Part shown: positions 1 to 9,040 of the stretch, piece after piece
Layout: every line of letters starts with the position of its first letter
Numbering within the stretch: the first letter of the stretch is position 1
Assembly (NCBI RefSeq): GCF_001425405.1
Contig: NZ_LMQP01000003.1
Location: forward strand, 387,715-451,714
Direction of reading: 5' to 3'
Source: Sphingomonas sp. Leaf412
GTDB lineage: Bacteria; Pseudomonadota; Alphaproteobacteria; Sphingomonadales; Sphingomonadaceae
Length of the DNA stretch: 64,000 nucleotides
Made by a program: the position numbers and the translations under genes
The notes under the pieces: generated by a model
Databases searched by the model: none
What the model was told of the DNA's origin: nothing
Seen by the model: only the letters and a program-made list of their open reading frames with translations

Positions 1-212
1 GCGGCGCGACATCCTCGACCGGGATGTGTCGACGTTAACCAACGACCCGTCGAATACTTACAAATTTCCATTTCGGGACAGATTGCGGGCCACAGCCAAG
101 GTTAATCCCGTAAACATCCCGTTCATCTTCTGGCAGAGGATTTGTCGAACACGGCGGATGCCAATCGCGCCACCGTGATCGATCGACGAATGCTTTCGAC
201 AGGGGACCGAAC

Positions 213-827
213 ATGAAGACCTTGCTTGCGACCGCGACCGCCGCCGTGGCCATGATCGCCGCGATGCCCGCCACCGCGACCACCACCGTCTACACCGACC
301 AGGCCGCGTTCGACGTCGCGGCGGGCACGACCGCGGTCGAGGATTTCGGCGACACGATGCTGGTGTCGGGCCTCACCTATTCCTCCACGGTCGGAACGAT
401 CGGCAGCGGCGTGTTCAACGACCGGCTGGTCATCGGCGCGCAGACGACGACGTTCAACTTCGCGGACGGCACGACCTCGTTCGGGGCGAATTTCGACCTG
501 ACCCCCGGCGGCCAGGGCCTGGGCATCAAGTTCCTGCTGTCGCTGGCCAGCGGCGGCACCGAAATGGTCAGTGCGGAAGTGCCGCAGGCCTTCTCGGGCC
601 AGTTCTTCGGCTTCACCTCCAGCAGCGCCTTCACCAGCGTGACGTTGCAGGGCGGCACGCAGTCGGGCGTCGCCGAGACGTACAACCTCGATAACCTGCG
701 CTTCGGCGTGTCGGCGGCGGGCGGCGTGCCGGAGCCGGCGACGTGGGCGCTGATGATCCTGGGCTTCGGCGCGGTCGGTGGCGCGATGCGCCGCCGGTCG
801 GGCCAGGGGGTCGCCGTCGCGGCCTGA
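213..827 (+). CDS. PEPxxWA-CTERM sorting domain protein
   Basis: Secreted protein of 204 residues for the sphingomonad exosortase system. An N-terminal signal peptide (about 1-23, ending near ATATT) is followed by a beta-rich body typical of extracellular PEP-CTERM proteins. Near residue 173 lies the signal PEPATW, then a hydrophobic helix (LMILGFGAVGGAM), then a basic end (RRR). This is the PEPxxWA variant known from sphingomonads. The exosortase that would cut it is not in this window. The ATG at 213 directly precedes the signal peptide. A terminator-like hairpin follows at about 862-884. The adhesive or matrix role is family inference. Confidence 0.85.
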   Translation: MKTLLATATAAVAMIAAMPATATTTVYTDQAAFDVAAGTTAVEDFGDTMLVSGLTYSSTVGTIGSGVFNDRLVIGAQTTTFNFADGTTSFGANFDLTPGGQGLGIKFLLSLASGGTEMVSAEVPQAFSGQFFGFTSSSAFTSVTLQGGTQSGVAETYNLDNLRFGVSAAGGVPEPATWALMILGFGAVGGAMRRRSGQGVAVAA

Positions 828-861
828 TCCTGCCGCGCGCGCGGGGAGGGGGGCGTCGTCC

Positions 862-884
862 GGGGGGGCGTCGTCCCCCTTTTC
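862..884 (+). terminator. Rho-independent terminator-like hairpin
   Basis: A run of G (862-868), a short CGTCGT loop and a run of C (875-879) are followed by TTTT. This GC stem with a T tract lies 35 bases after the PEP-CTERM gene and before the next plus-strand gene. The stem is short, so strength is uncertain. Confidence 0.5.
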
Positions 885-953
885 GTTCTTGCGCGGCGGG
901 GGCGACGCTCCCATGTGTCTTATAACGGCAATACACGGCGCAGGAGCAAGCGG

Positions 954-1280
954 GTGAGCAAGAAGGCGAAGCGGATTCCCAAGACCATCGCGGGCGTGAA
1001 GGTGCCCAAGGAATTGCGCAAGGCGGGCGAGCGGCTGCTGGACGAGGTGCAGCGGCCCGAGAACCAGGCGAAGATCGCGGGCGTGCTGACGATGGCGGCG
1101 GGCGCGGTCGCGGCGGCGGCGGCGAAGAAGCGCGCAGGCGCGGCGCCCGAGGACGTGCGGCGCCCGGGCGAGGGCGGGACGCGCGAGGGCGGGGCGAAGG
1201 GATTCGACGGGCAGCAGGTGGCGGACGCGCTGGGGCAGGCGGCGGAGCAGGCGCTGGGGCGGATTTTCGGGAAGAGGTGA
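954..1280 (+). CDS. Small basic Lys/Ala-rich hypothetical protein
   Basis: A protein of 108 residues that I do not recognise. The start chosen is GTG at 954, because AGGA at 942-945 is spaced about 8 bases before it. A longer reading from GTG at 915 adds 13 residues with no visible ribosome binding site. The N-terminus is Lys-rich (SKKAKRIPKT). A central segment AGVLTMAAGAVAAAAAKK resembles a short hydrophobic helix or Ala-rich linker, and the C-terminal part (about 80-108) looks helical. The composition would fit a nucleic-acid or envelope-associated small protein, but no function can be given. Palindromic repeat sequence follows it. Confidence 0.6.
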   Translation: MSKKAKRIPKTIAGVKVPKELRKAGERLLDEVQRPENQAKIAGVLTMAAGAVAAAAAKKRAGAAPEDVRRPGEGGTREGGAKGFDGQQVADALGQAAEQALGRIFGKR

Positions 1281-1286
1281 TCGGGG

Positions 1287-1395
1287 CCTCGCCGGGGCGG
1301 GGGTGAGGGCAGGGGTTGGCCGGTGGCGTTGCGCTGCCGGCCAGCCCCCTCCACCGGCCTGCGGCTGGTCCCCCTCCCCGTGCCGGGGAGGATAA
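1287..1395. repeat. Intergenic palindromic repeat (CCCCTCCC/GGGGAGG type)
   Basis: This stretch between the small protein gene and the next receptor gene is built of imperfect inverted repeats: GCCGGGGCGGGGGTGAGGG on one side and CCCCCTCCCCGTGCCGGGG on the other, with a GGCCGGTGGC/GCCGGCC core. Related CCCCTCCC hairpins occur at 4535-4558 and 52343-52364. It is probably a dispersed non-coding repeat. Confidence 0.55.
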
Positions 1396-1458
1396 AGGCG
1401 TTGACCGGCCAAGATTACGGTTGTAATCGTCGGCTGACGGTCTGGAGGGGTTCATCGA

Positions 1459-3579
1459 ATGCGATATCGGCGGTGGCGCGGCGCCCTTCGGGCGACCGCG
1501 GGGATCTGTCTGCTGCCTGCCGTACCGGCGGTCGCGCAGGTCGTGACGCAGGAGCAGGTCGCGGAGAAGACGCCCGCGGTGAACGAGGGGCCGCAGCCCG
1601 CGGGACAGCCCGATCGCGTCACCGGGCGGCGCACCTACGACGCCGCCTATTTCGCGCAATATGCCCCCGGCAGCGCGTTGCAGATGGTGCAGCGGGTGCC
1701 CGGCTTCACGATCGAGCAGGTGGACGAGTCGGTCCGCGGGTTCGGGCAGGCGGCGGGCAACGTCGTCGTCAACGGGCAGCGCCCGGCGGCCAAGAGCGAC
1801 GGGGTCGAGACGATCCTGGGCCGCATCCCCGCGGGCCGCGTCCTGCGCATCGAGGTGGGGCCGGGCGACCTGTTCGGCGCCGAATTCTCGGGCAAGGCGC
1901 AGGTGCTGAACGTCGTCACGACCGCGGGCGGGGGCGTGTCCTCCACGCTGGAGGGGTCGTATCGCCGCGTGTTCACCGGCGCGATCCTGCCCGAGGGACG
2001 CGCATCCACGCTGGTGCAGCGCGGGCGATCGACGTTCAACCTGTCGATCGACGTCGACAACGACACCAGCGACGAGGCGGGTTTCGACCGCGTCACGACG
2101 CTGCCCGGCGGGGTCGAGACCGAATATCGCGCGAAGCACAATTTCATCCGCGATCCGACCGCGACCCTGTCGGGCAGCTGGGGCTTCGACGACGGGACGA
2201 ACCGCACCGCGCACGTCAACGCGCGCGCCGCGCTGGGCCGGTTCCGGCTGGCGCAGGACAATGACGTGTCCTTCCCGTCGGGCGCCGTGCGGCGGGACGC
2301 GTTGCGGCAGCAGCGGCGGTTGCGCGAGTACGAGGTCGGCGGCGACGTCACCCGGCCGCTGGCGGGCGGGGGGCTGAAGCTGATCGGGCTGGCGACGCGG
2401 CGGCGGCGCGATTCGGACGACCTGTCGCTGTTCGACCTGTCCGCGCCGCGCGGGTTCGAACAGACGCTGGACGAGGATTATGCCGAGACGCTGGCGCGGA
2501 TCGTGTGGAACCGCGGCGACTGGTCGGGGTGGACCGTGGAGACGGGGTTCGAGGGGGTCGTCAACCGGCTGGCGAGCCGCAACGACCTGGTCGAGTTGGC
2601 GACCGGTGGCGGACGGACGCGGATCGACCTGCCGGTCGACGATGCGGTGGTGAAGGAGGTGCGCGGCGAGGGCTTCGTCAACGTCGGGCGCGCGCTGTCG
2701 CCGACGCTGCGCTTCGACGGGGGCGTGACGCTGGAGGCGTCGCGGCTGACCGTGACGGGGGACGTGTCGGCGGCGCGGACATTGTCGTTCCTGAAGCCGC
2801 GGGTGGTGCTGGACTGGCGGCCGACGCCGAAATGGCGGTTCCAGCTGACGCTCCAGCGGACGGTGGCGCAATTGCAGTTCAGCGACTTCATCTCCACCGC
2901 CGAGCTGGGCGTCGAGCGCGTCAACGGCGGCAATGCGCAGCTGGTCCCGCAGCGCGCGTGGGAGGGGCTGGCCGTGATCGAGCATCCGATCCTGGGCGAC
3001 GGGATCGTGCGCGTGGAGGCGGGATACCAGAAGGTGCAGATGGTGCAGGACCGCGTGCCGACGCCCGAGGGGTTCGACGCGCCGGGCAACCTGGGCGACG
3101 GGCGCATCCTGATCCTGCGCCAGCGGGTGGAGGCGCCGCTGACGACGCTGGGGGTGAAGGGCGGGCGGCTGGTCCTGTACGGATCGATCGTCGATACGCA
3201 GGTGCGCGATCCGTACACCGCGGACCTGCGGCCGTTCAGCGGCAACAGCCTGTTCTACGGCGAGGCGACGTTCCGGCAGGACCTGGGCAAGTTCGCCTGG
3301 GGCCTGTCGCTGGAGGGCGGGACCGCGGGGACCAGCTATCGCCGCGAGGAGACCGACCGGCGCTGGTCCGATCCCTATGCCAGCGTCTTCGCCGAATGGC
3401 GGCCAAGCGCGCGCACGACGGTGCGGTTCGATATCGAGAACCTGCTGGACGGCGCAGGCTATGCCGACCGCCGCTTCTACGACCCCGACCGCCGCGCGCC
3501 CGCCCCGTTCCTGCGCGAGCAGCGCAAGCGGAGCCAGCATCTGGTGCCGATGATCGGGTTCCGGCAGACGCTGGGGTAG
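1459..3579 (+). CDS. TonB-dependent receptor (706 aa)
   Basis: Outer-membrane receptor with a signal peptide (about 1-26, ending AVAQ), a plug domain (about 60-155, including VPGFTIEQVDESVRGFG and VVVNGQRP) and a long beta-barrel ending in an aromatic-poor strand (GFRQTLG). GGAGG at 1444-1448 precedes the ATG at 1459. The plug lacks the usual long TonB-box text, and VTGRRTYDA is the nearest equivalent. At 706 residues it is on the short side for the family. The substrate cannot be read from sequence. The gene stands alone, followed within 60 bases by a crotonase gene that is probably unrelated. Confidence 0.85.
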   Translation: MRYRRWRGALRATAGICLLPAVPAVAQVVTQEQVAEKTPAVNEGPQPAGQPDRVTGRRTYDAAYFAQYAPGSALQMVQRVPGFTIEQVDESVRGFGQAAGNVVVNGQRPAAKSDGVETILGRIPAGRVLRIEVGPGDLFGAEFSGKAQVLNVVTTAGGGVSSTLEGSYRRVFTGAILPEGRASTLVQRGRSTFNLSIDVDNDTSDEAGFDRVTTLPGGVETEYRAKHNFIRDPTATLSGSWGFDDGTNRTAHVNARAALGRFRLAQDNDVSFPSGAVRRDALRQQRRLREYEVGGDVTRPLAGGGLKLIGLATRRRRDSDDLSLFDLSAPRGFEQTLDEDYAETLARIVWNRGDWSGWTVETGFEGVVNRLASRNDLVELATGGGRTRIDLPVDDAVVKEVRGEGFVNVGRALSPTLRFDGGVTLEASRLTVTGDVSAARTLSFLKPRVVLDWRPTPKWRFQLTLQRTVAQLQFSDFISTAELGVERVNGGNAQLVPQRAWEGLAVIEHPILGDGIVRVEAGYQKVQMVQDRVPTPEGFDAPGNLGDGRILILRQRVEAPLTTLGVKGGRLVLYGSIVDTQVRDPYTADLRPFSGNSLFYGEATFRQDLGKFAWGLSLEGGTAGTSYRREETDRRWSDPYASVFAEWRPSARTTVRFDIENLLDGAGYADRRFYDPDRRAPAPFLREQRKRSQHLVPMIGFRQTLG

Positions 3580-3632
3580 CCGTGTCCATAAGTCCTGTTA
3601 TGGTGCCCGCAGACAGCGAGCGGGAGAGTGGC

Positions 3633-4526
3633 ATGGCCTATGAGCAGATCGATTATGCGGTGGCGGACGGGATCGCGACGATCACGCTGAACCGGCCGGA
3701 GAAGCTGAACGCTTTCACGGGCACGATGATGGCCGGGATGATCGCGGCGTTCGACGCGGTGGATGCCGACGACGACGTCCGGTGCGTGATCGTGACCGGC
3801 GCGGGGCGCGCGTTCTGCGCGGGCGCGGACCTGTCCGCCGGCGCCAAGACGTTCGATTACGACAAGCGCACCGACCGGCCCGAGAAGGGCGGCGGCGAGA
3901 AGACGCTGACGTACGACATGGAGGAGGCGCGCGACGGCGGCGGGCGGTTGACGCTGCGCATCTTCGAATGCCTGAAACCCGTGATCGGCGCGATCAACGG
4001 CCCCGCGGTGGGCGTGGGATCGACGATGACGCTGCCGATGGACATCCGGCTGGCGAGCGACGGCGCGCGGATGGGCTTCGTCTTCGCGCGGCGCGGGATC
4101 GTGCCGGAGGCGTGCTCCAGCTTCTTCCTGCCGCGCGTGGTGGGGATCAGCCAGGCGCTGGAATGGTGCTATTCGGGGCGGGTGTTCGATGCCGCGGAGG
4201 CGCTGGCGGGGGGCCTCGTCAAGGAAGTGGTGCCGGCGGACCGCCTGCTGGCACGCGCGACCGAGCTGGCGCGCGAGATCGCGGACAATACCGCGCCGGT
4301 ATCGGTCGCGCTGACGCGGCAGATGCTGTGGCGGGGGCTGGGGTTCCAGCATCCGATGGACGCGCACAAGGTGGACAGCCGCGCGATCCTGGCGCGCGGG
4401 CGGTCGGGCGATGCGAAGGAGGGCGTGACGTCCTTCCTCGAAAAGCGGACGCCGGTCTATCCCGACCGGGTGAGCGGCGACATGCCCGATTTCTACCCGT
4501 GGTGGGACGAGCAACGATATTCGTGA
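3633..4526 (+). CDS. Enoyl-CoA hydratase/isomerase (crotonase) family protein
   Basis: Cytoplasmic acyl-CoA enzyme of 297 residues, a normal length. It has the crotonase N-terminal strand pattern (ATITLNRPEKLNAF), the first oxyanion-hole loop (GRAFCAGADLS, about 57-67) and the second (GAINGPAVGVG). The acidic residue in GIVPEACSS sits where the catalytic Glu of hydratases lies. A Gly-rich charged insertion of about 30 residues follows the first oxyanion loop. GAGAG at 3623-3628 precedes the ATG at 3633. Hydratase versus isomerase activity, and the substrate, cannot be settled from the sequence. Confidence 0.88.
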   Translation: MAYEQIDYAVADGIATITLNRPEKLNAFTGTMMAGMIAAFDAVDADDDVRCVIVTGAGRAFCAGADLSAGAKTFDYDKRTDRPEKGGGEKTLTYDMEEARDGGGRLTLRIFECLKPVIGAINGPAVGVGSTMTLPMDIRLASDGARMGFVFARRGIVPEACSSFFLPRVVGISQALEWCYSGRVFDAAEALAGGLVKEVVPADRLLARATELAREIADNTAPVSVALTRQMLWRGLGFQHPMDAHKVDSRAILARGRSGDAKEGVTSFLEKRTPVYPDRVSGDMPDFYPWWDEQRYS

Positions 4527-4534
4527 CCGTCACA

Positions 4535-4680
4535 CCCCTCCCGCTTGCGGGAGGGGGCGGGGGAGGGCATTTCGTCGGGCGTGACGCCGGATAGCCCCTT
4601 CCCCAAATCCGCTTCGGGTAACCCCTGCCCCCGGCAGGAGTTAGACAGCGCGGGGCGCTGTCGACCCGAAGCGCGCGAGC
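4535..4680. repeat. Palindromic repeat abutting and entering rpiA
   Basis: CCCCTCCCGC/GCGGGAGGGG forms a tight hairpin at 4535-4556. The segment ends in another GCGGGAGGGG near 4678-4688, and an inner pair reads CTTCGGGT at 4613-4620 and ACCCGAAG at 4664-4671. The repeat runs without a break into the conserved part of rpiA at about 4689. Confidence 0.6.
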
Positions 4681-5327
4681 GGGAGGGGAGCGACAAGCGG
4701 CTGGCGGCGGAGGCGGCGCTCGGCGAGGTGCGCGACGGGATGCTGGTGGGGCTGGGCACGGGGTCGACGGTCGCGTTCCTGATCGCGGCGCTGGCGCGCG
4801 ACCGGCCGCGGATCGAATGCGTGGCCACCAGCATCGCGAGCGCGGCGGCGGCGCGGGCGGGCGGGTTGATCGTGCGCGACTTCGCCGATGTCGCGCGCGT
4901 CGACCTGACGATCGACGGCGCGGACGAGATCGACGCGCGGCTGTTCGCGATCAAGGGTGCAGGCGGCGCGATGCTGCGCGAGAAGGTGGTCGCCGCCGCG
5001 AGCGACCGGATGGTCGTGATCGCGGACGGATCGAAGCGGGTGGGCGCGATCGGCCGCGCGAAGGTGCCGGTCGAGGTGCTGCCGTTCGCGCGCGCCTTCG
5101 TCGCGGGGCGGCTGACGGCGCTGGGGGCGGCGGTGGCGGTGCGGGAGGGCGTGACGGACAACGGCAATTTTATCGTGGACGCGCGCTTCGCCGCGATGCC
5201 CGATCCGCGCGCGCTGGCGATGGCGATCGATGCGATCCCGGGCGCGCTGGGGCATGGGCTGTTCCTGGACGAGGTGGATGCGGCCTATGTCGCGGATGGC
5301 GGGGTCGTGACGCGCTTGGGCAGGTAG
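4581..5327 (+). CDS. rpiA: Ribose-5-phosphate isomerase A
   Basis: RpiA interconverts ribose 5-phosphate and ribulose 5-phosphate in the non-oxidative pentose phosphate branch. Diagnostic motifs are GLGTGSTVAFLI (phosphate loop), TIDGADEID (catalytic Asp), IKGAGGAMLREK and ADGSKRV. Homology begins at about 4689 (SDKRLAAEAAL), but the codon before it is GGG rather than a start. The reading frame continues upstream into palindromic repeat DNA, with possible starts only at GTG 4581 or TTG 4545. A late GTG at 4728 would remove the first helix. I chose 4581, but the start is uncertain. tkt and tal follow within 5 kb. Confidence 0.85.
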   Translation: MTPDSPFPKSASGNPCPRQELDSAGRCRPEAREREGSDKRLAAEAALGEVRDGMLVGLGTGSTVAFLIAALARDRPRIECVATSIASAAAARAGGLIVRDFADVARVDLTIDGADEIDARLFAIKGAGGAMLREKVVAAASDRMVVIADGSKRVGAIGRAKVPVEVLPFARAFVAGRLTALGAAVAVREGVTDNGNFIVDARFAAMPDPRALAMAIDAIPGALGHGLFLDEVDAAYVADGGVVTRLGR

Positions 5328-5343
5328 GCGGGGGATCGGGCGG

Positions 5344-5907
5344 TTACCTTGCGACCGACGGCTTCCTCATCGCGACGATAGCGTAAACGTAGGTCAGCGC
5401 CGCTGCACCGGCGATGGCTGCGGCCCGCATCTCCTGCGGAACGAACAGATAGGCGGCGTAGCAAAGAACGGCCCGCATCACGAAATGAGTGAAGCCGGCA
5501 GGGTCATCCGCTCCCCAACCATGAGGCACCCACACCATTCCGGCGAGGATCGCCAGGCCGAGGATTAGAAGATCGAGGCTGCCGGCCGCCTGGGCTGCGA
5601 TGATGACGAAGGGGATAAGCAACGCAACGACGGTGATAAATCCCATGAACAATTGCGTCACCGGATTGCGTCGACTGTCCGTCCGTATCCCGGGCTCGCC
5701 GCGAATTTTATCGATCACCAGGGAAAGGGGAAAGGGAATGGCTGCGGCGACGAAGGGCGCGAAGCTCGGCAGACGGTTGCCGAGGATATAGGCTGCGGCG
5801 GCAAGCGCGCTCCACGCGATGAGGCCCGCAATCGGCATTCCGGTCGTACTTGTCGCCAGATAGTCACGCCGCGCATCCGCGAGTGATATCGTCGAATAAT
5901 CCCGCAT
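5344..5907 (-). CDS. Multi-pass membrane protein, DUF7010-like
   Basis: Inner-membrane protein of 187 residues with an N-terminal cytoplasmic segment (MRDYSTISLADARRDY) and about six hydrophobic segments (for example AGLIAWSALAAAAYI, AILAGMVWVPHGW). The short polar head followed by paired helices resembles the uncharacterised DUF7010 group, but that match is from memory and weak. It is convergent with rpiA, 16 bases apart. Its codon use is slightly less GC-extreme than its neighbours. No function is assigned. Confidence 0.7.
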   Translation of the reverse strand: MRDYSTISLADARRDYLATSTTGMPIAGLIAWSALAAAAYILGNRLPSFAPFVAAAIPFPLSLVIDKIRGEPGIRTDSRRNPVTQLFMGFITVVALLIPFVIIAAQAAGSLDLLILGLAILAGMVWVPHGWGADDPAGFTHFVMRAVLCYAAYLFVPQEMRAAAIAGAAALTYVYAIVAMRKPSVAR

Positions 5908-6039
5908 TCTTTATCCCCCTATACTCCATTCGTCCAAGCCTATGGAGTGCAGCTATTCCCCAAAACCCGGTCCCGAAGGGAAGCGTCGTCGGGCTTTCCC
6001 GCCGCTCCCCTTTTCAGAAAGGCGATTGGGCCGGTCAAC

Positions 6040-6555
6040 TCAATAATCGAACGTCATCCCGCGGCATGACGCCGGGCGCAGGCGATAGTCCGCGAAGACC
6101 GATGGCGGCTTGTCCTTCGTCTCCTCGGTGATGGTCCAGCGCCAGCCGGTGCCGGAGCGGCCGAAGCGATTGACATAGGTCGCGTCCGGGAAGCGGTAGC
6201 GTTGCACGAACCCGTCCTGCTCCAACTCGCCAAGACCGAGCGAGGGTTCGTACAGGCCGCCGAAGGTGTCGGAGAACATCGAACCGATGGCGCGGGGCTT
6301 CTCACCGGCGCCGTAGGTGATCGCGGCCTCATACGGGTCCGATCCGGTGGCGCGCAGGTGCAGCGTGAAATAGCGTCGGCCCAGATGCCATTCGCCACGC
6401 GCGATCGACGGCGATTCCTTGCCCTGAACCTGCCCGTCGACCCGCCAGCAGCCTTCCAGGCCGGCCATGACCGCCAGGCCCGGCGGTACGGCGTAGGGCG
6501 GGGTCGCGAGCATCAGAATCAATGGCAGCACGATCGTCTCCCGTTCCGCCGCCAT
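6040..6555 (-). CDS. Small secreted protein, DUF1579/lipocalin-like
   Basis: A protein of 171 residues from ATG at 6555. The first 30 residues ([20 protein letters not shown]) look like a signal peptide or anchor. After it comes a beta-rich domain starting [11 protein letters not shown] and containing [23 protein letters not shown] and WRWTITEE, a layout like DUF1579 or lipocalin-type barrels. The frame stays open further upstream to 6858, across the tkt start region, but no signal peptide is seen there. Function unknown. It is divergent from tkt with about 290 bases between. Confidence 0.65.
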   Translation of the reverse strand: MAAERETIVLPLILMLATPPYAVPPGLAVMAGLEGCWRVDGQVQGKESPSIARGEWHLGRRYFTLHLRATGSDPYEAAITYGAGEKPRAIGSMFSDTFGGLYEPSLGLGELEQDGFVQRYRFPDATYVNRFGRSGTGWRWTITEETKDKPPSVFADYRLRPASCRGMTFDY

Positions 6556-6847
6556 CGTGTGCAGCCGGGCGCGAATAGCAAGCCCGATCGAAACGGTCGG
6601 GCAGGTCCGCCCGGATGGCATGGCGTGTACCCGCGGGTCGGGCGGCGGTGGCCGGACGCGGTGGCGGGGGCGCGCGTTCCCCGGCCCCTGCGTGGACGGA
6701 TCGAACGCCGCCACAATACCCGCGCGGTCGTTACGCGGCTGGAACGCGGCACGTCCAGTCGTTAAGGGGGCCGGGACTCGGCAACCCGGCCATGTCCGGT
6801 GCGTTCGATCCACATTCCCAGATTTCTGGCCCGACACGAGGACTGGC

Positions 6848-8920
6848 ATGACCGACACCGCGACCCCGCCCGCTGGCGTTCACGAGGACGGCAGCCCCGA
6901 GCGGCTTCAGATCGATACGATCCGCACCCTGTCGATGGACGCGGTGCAGGCCGCCAATTCGGGGCATCCGGGCACGCCGATGGCGCTGGCGCCGGTGGGC
7001 TGGACGTTGTGGACGCAATTCCTGCGCTACGATCCCGGCGCGCCGCAATGGCCCAACCGCGACCGCTTCGTCCTGTCGGTCGGCCATGCGTCGATGCTGC
7101 TGTACAGCCTGCTGCACCTTGCGGGGGTCGAGGAGGTCGACGGGTCGGGGAAGAAGACGGGCGCGCCGGCGGTGAGCCTGGACGATATCCGGCAGTTCCG
7201 GCAGCTGGGGTCCAAGACGCCGGGGCATCCCGAATATCGCCACACCACGGGGGTCGAAACCACCACCGGCCCGCTGGGGCAGGGATGCGGCAATTCGGTC
7301 GGCATGGCGATTGCGGAGCGCTGGTTCGCGGCGCGGTACAACCGGCCGGGCTTCACGCTGTTCGACCACGACGTCTACGCCCTGTCGGGCGACGGCGACA
7401 TGATGGAGGGCGTGAGCGCGGAGGCGGCGAGTCTTGCGGGGCATCTGAAGCTCAGCAACCTGTGCTGGCTTTACGACAGCAACCATATCTCGATCGAGGG
7501 CGGGACCGACCTGGCGTTCGACGAGGACGTGGGGAAGCGTTTCGAGGCCTATGGCTGGAACGTCATCCATGTCGACGACGCGAACGACGTCGGCGCGCTG
7601 AAGGCCGCGGTGCAGACGTTCCGCGACACGAACGACCGGCCGACGTTCATCGTCGTCCACTCCGTCATCGGCTGGGGTTCGCCGCGTGCGGGCACGGAAA
7701 AGGCGCATGGCGAGCCGCTGGGCGCCGAGAACGTGGCGAAGACCAAGGAAGCGTACGGCTGGCCGGTCGATCGGGACTTCTACATCCCGGACGGGGTGCA
7801 GGAAGGCTTCGAGGGCGCGGTGCGCGGGCGTGGGCAGAAGGCGCGCGAGGAATGGGAGGCGACGTTCGCGAAATATCGCGATGCGTTCCCGGCCGAGGCG
7901 GCGGAGCTGGACCATATCCTGGCCGACACGTTGCCCGAGGGATGGGATGCGGACATTCCGATGTTCGACGCGGATGCCAAGGGCGTCGCGAGCCGCGATG
8001 CGGGCGGCAAGGTGCTGAACGCGATCGCGAAGCGCGTGCCGTGGCTGCTGGGCGGATCGGCGGATCTGGCGCCGTCGACGAAGACCGATATCAAGGGCGC
8101 CGGTTCGTTCGAGGCGGGGAATTACGCGGGCGCGAACTTCCACTTCGGCGTGCGCGAGCATGGCATGGGCGCGGTGGTGAACGGCATGACGCTGTCGCAC
8201 CTGCGCGGCTATGGCTCCACCTTCCTCGTCTTCCTCGATTACATGCGCGCGCCGGTGCGGTTGTCCGCGTTGATGGAGATCGGTGCAGTGTGGGTCTACA
8301 CGCATGATTCGATCGGCGTGGGCGAGGACGGGCCGACGCACCAGCCGATCGAGCACCTCGCGACGATGCGCGCGATCCCCGGCCTCGACACGATCCGGCC
8401 GTGCGATGCGAACGAGGTCGCGGCGGCGTGGCGCGCGGTGATGCAGGACGGCAGCACGCCCGCCGCGCTGGTCCTGTCGCGGCAGGCGCTGCCGACGCTG
8501 GACCGGACGAAATATGCGAGCGCGGACGGGCTGGCGAAGGGCGGCTACGTGCTGGCGAGCGGGGAGGGCATTCCCGACGTGATCCTGATCGCCACGGGGT
8601 CCGAAGTGTCGCTGGCGGTCGAGGCGTACGAGCAGCTGACCGCGGAGGGCGTCAATGCGCGCGTTGTGTCGATGCCGAGCTGGTATCGCTACGAGCGGCA
8701 GGACGAGGCGTATAAGGAAAGCGTCCTGCCCGGCGACGTGATCGCGCGCGTGGCGATCGAGATGGCGGGCGAGATCGGCTGGGACCGGTATACCGGCATG
8801 AAGGGCAAGATCATCGCCATGTCGACCTTCGGCGCGTCGGCCCCGATCGCGAAGTTGCAGGACAAGTACGGGTTCACGGTCGACAATGTGGTGAAGGTGG
8901 CGAAGGGGCTGCTGGGCTGA
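6848..8920 (+). CDS. tkt: Transketolase
   Basis: Thiamine-diphosphate enzyme of 690 residues that moves two-carbon units in the pentose phosphate pathway. Visible motifs are [12 protein letters not shown] near 38, the ThDP/Mg site [25 protein letters not shown], the catalytic Glu region [14 protein letters not shown], and [13 protein letters not shown] typical of bacterial transketolase. The start at 6848 is the first codon of the family-like N-terminus ([22 protein letters not shown]). The frame is open upstream but without homology. tal follows after a repeat. Confidence 0.96.
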   Translation: MTDTATPPAGVHEDGSPERLQIDTIRTLSMDAVQAANSGHPGTPMALAPVGWTLWTQFLRYDPGAPQWPNRDRFVLSVGHASMLLYSLLHLAGVEEVDGSGKKTGAPAVSLDDIRQFRQLGSKTPGHPEYRHTTGVETTTGPLGQGCGNSVGMAIAERWFAARYNRPGFTLFDHDVYALSGDGDMMEGVSAEAASLAGHLKLSNLCWLYDSNHISIEGGTDLAFDEDVGKRFEAYGWNVIHVDDANDVGALKAAVQTFRDTNDRPTFIVVHSVIGWGSPRAGTEKAHGEPLGAENVAKTKEAYGWPVDRDFYIPDGVQEGFEGAVRGRGQKAREEWEATFAKYRDAFPAEAAELDHILADTLPEGWDADIPMFDADAKGVASRDAGGKVLNAIAKRVPWLLGGSADLAPSTKTDIKGAGSFEAGNYAGANFHFGVREHGMGAVVNGMTLSHLRGYGSTFLVFLDYMRAPVRLSALMEIGAVWVYTHDSIGVGEDGPTHQPIEHLATMRAIPGLDTIRPCDANEVAAAWRAVMQDGSTPAALVLSRQALPTLDRTKYASADGLAKGGYVLASGEGIPDVILIATGSEVSLAVEAYEQLTAEGVNARVVSMPSWYRYERQDEAYKESVLPGDVIARVAIEMAGEIGWDRYTGMKGKIIAMSTFGASAPIAKLQDKYGFTVDNVVKVAKGLLG

Positions 8921-8934
8921 CCGCCTGACAACCG

Positions 8935-9024
8935 TGTGCTCCCGCGAAGGGCACCCATCAAAGTATTACTTTGATGGGACCCAAGGCGGGAGCCCAGACT
9001 GGGTCCCCGCCTGCGCGGGGACAC
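8935..9024. repeat. Element B palindromic repeat with nested hairpin (tkt-tal spacer)
   Basis: CTCCCGC...GCGGGAG encloses a perfect ten-base inverted repeat, CCCATCAAAG (8954-8963) and CTTTGATGGG (8969-8978), around TATTA. After it comes GCCCAGACTGGGTCCCCGCC and a second small hairpin, CCCCGCCTGCGCGGGG. A reverse-orientation copy without the nested insert lies at 11762-11826. It occupies the whole tkt-tal spacer and could act as a processing or attenuation stem. Confidence 0.7.
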
Positions 9025-9040
9025 AAATAAGGAAGTGAAC

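Noticed and set aside
631-3540. Very long open frame on the minus strand (969 codons)
   Set aside because: It is antisense to the TonB-dependent receptor and its upstream region. Its product is Arg/Pro-rich low-complexity text, typical of GC-rich shadow frames.
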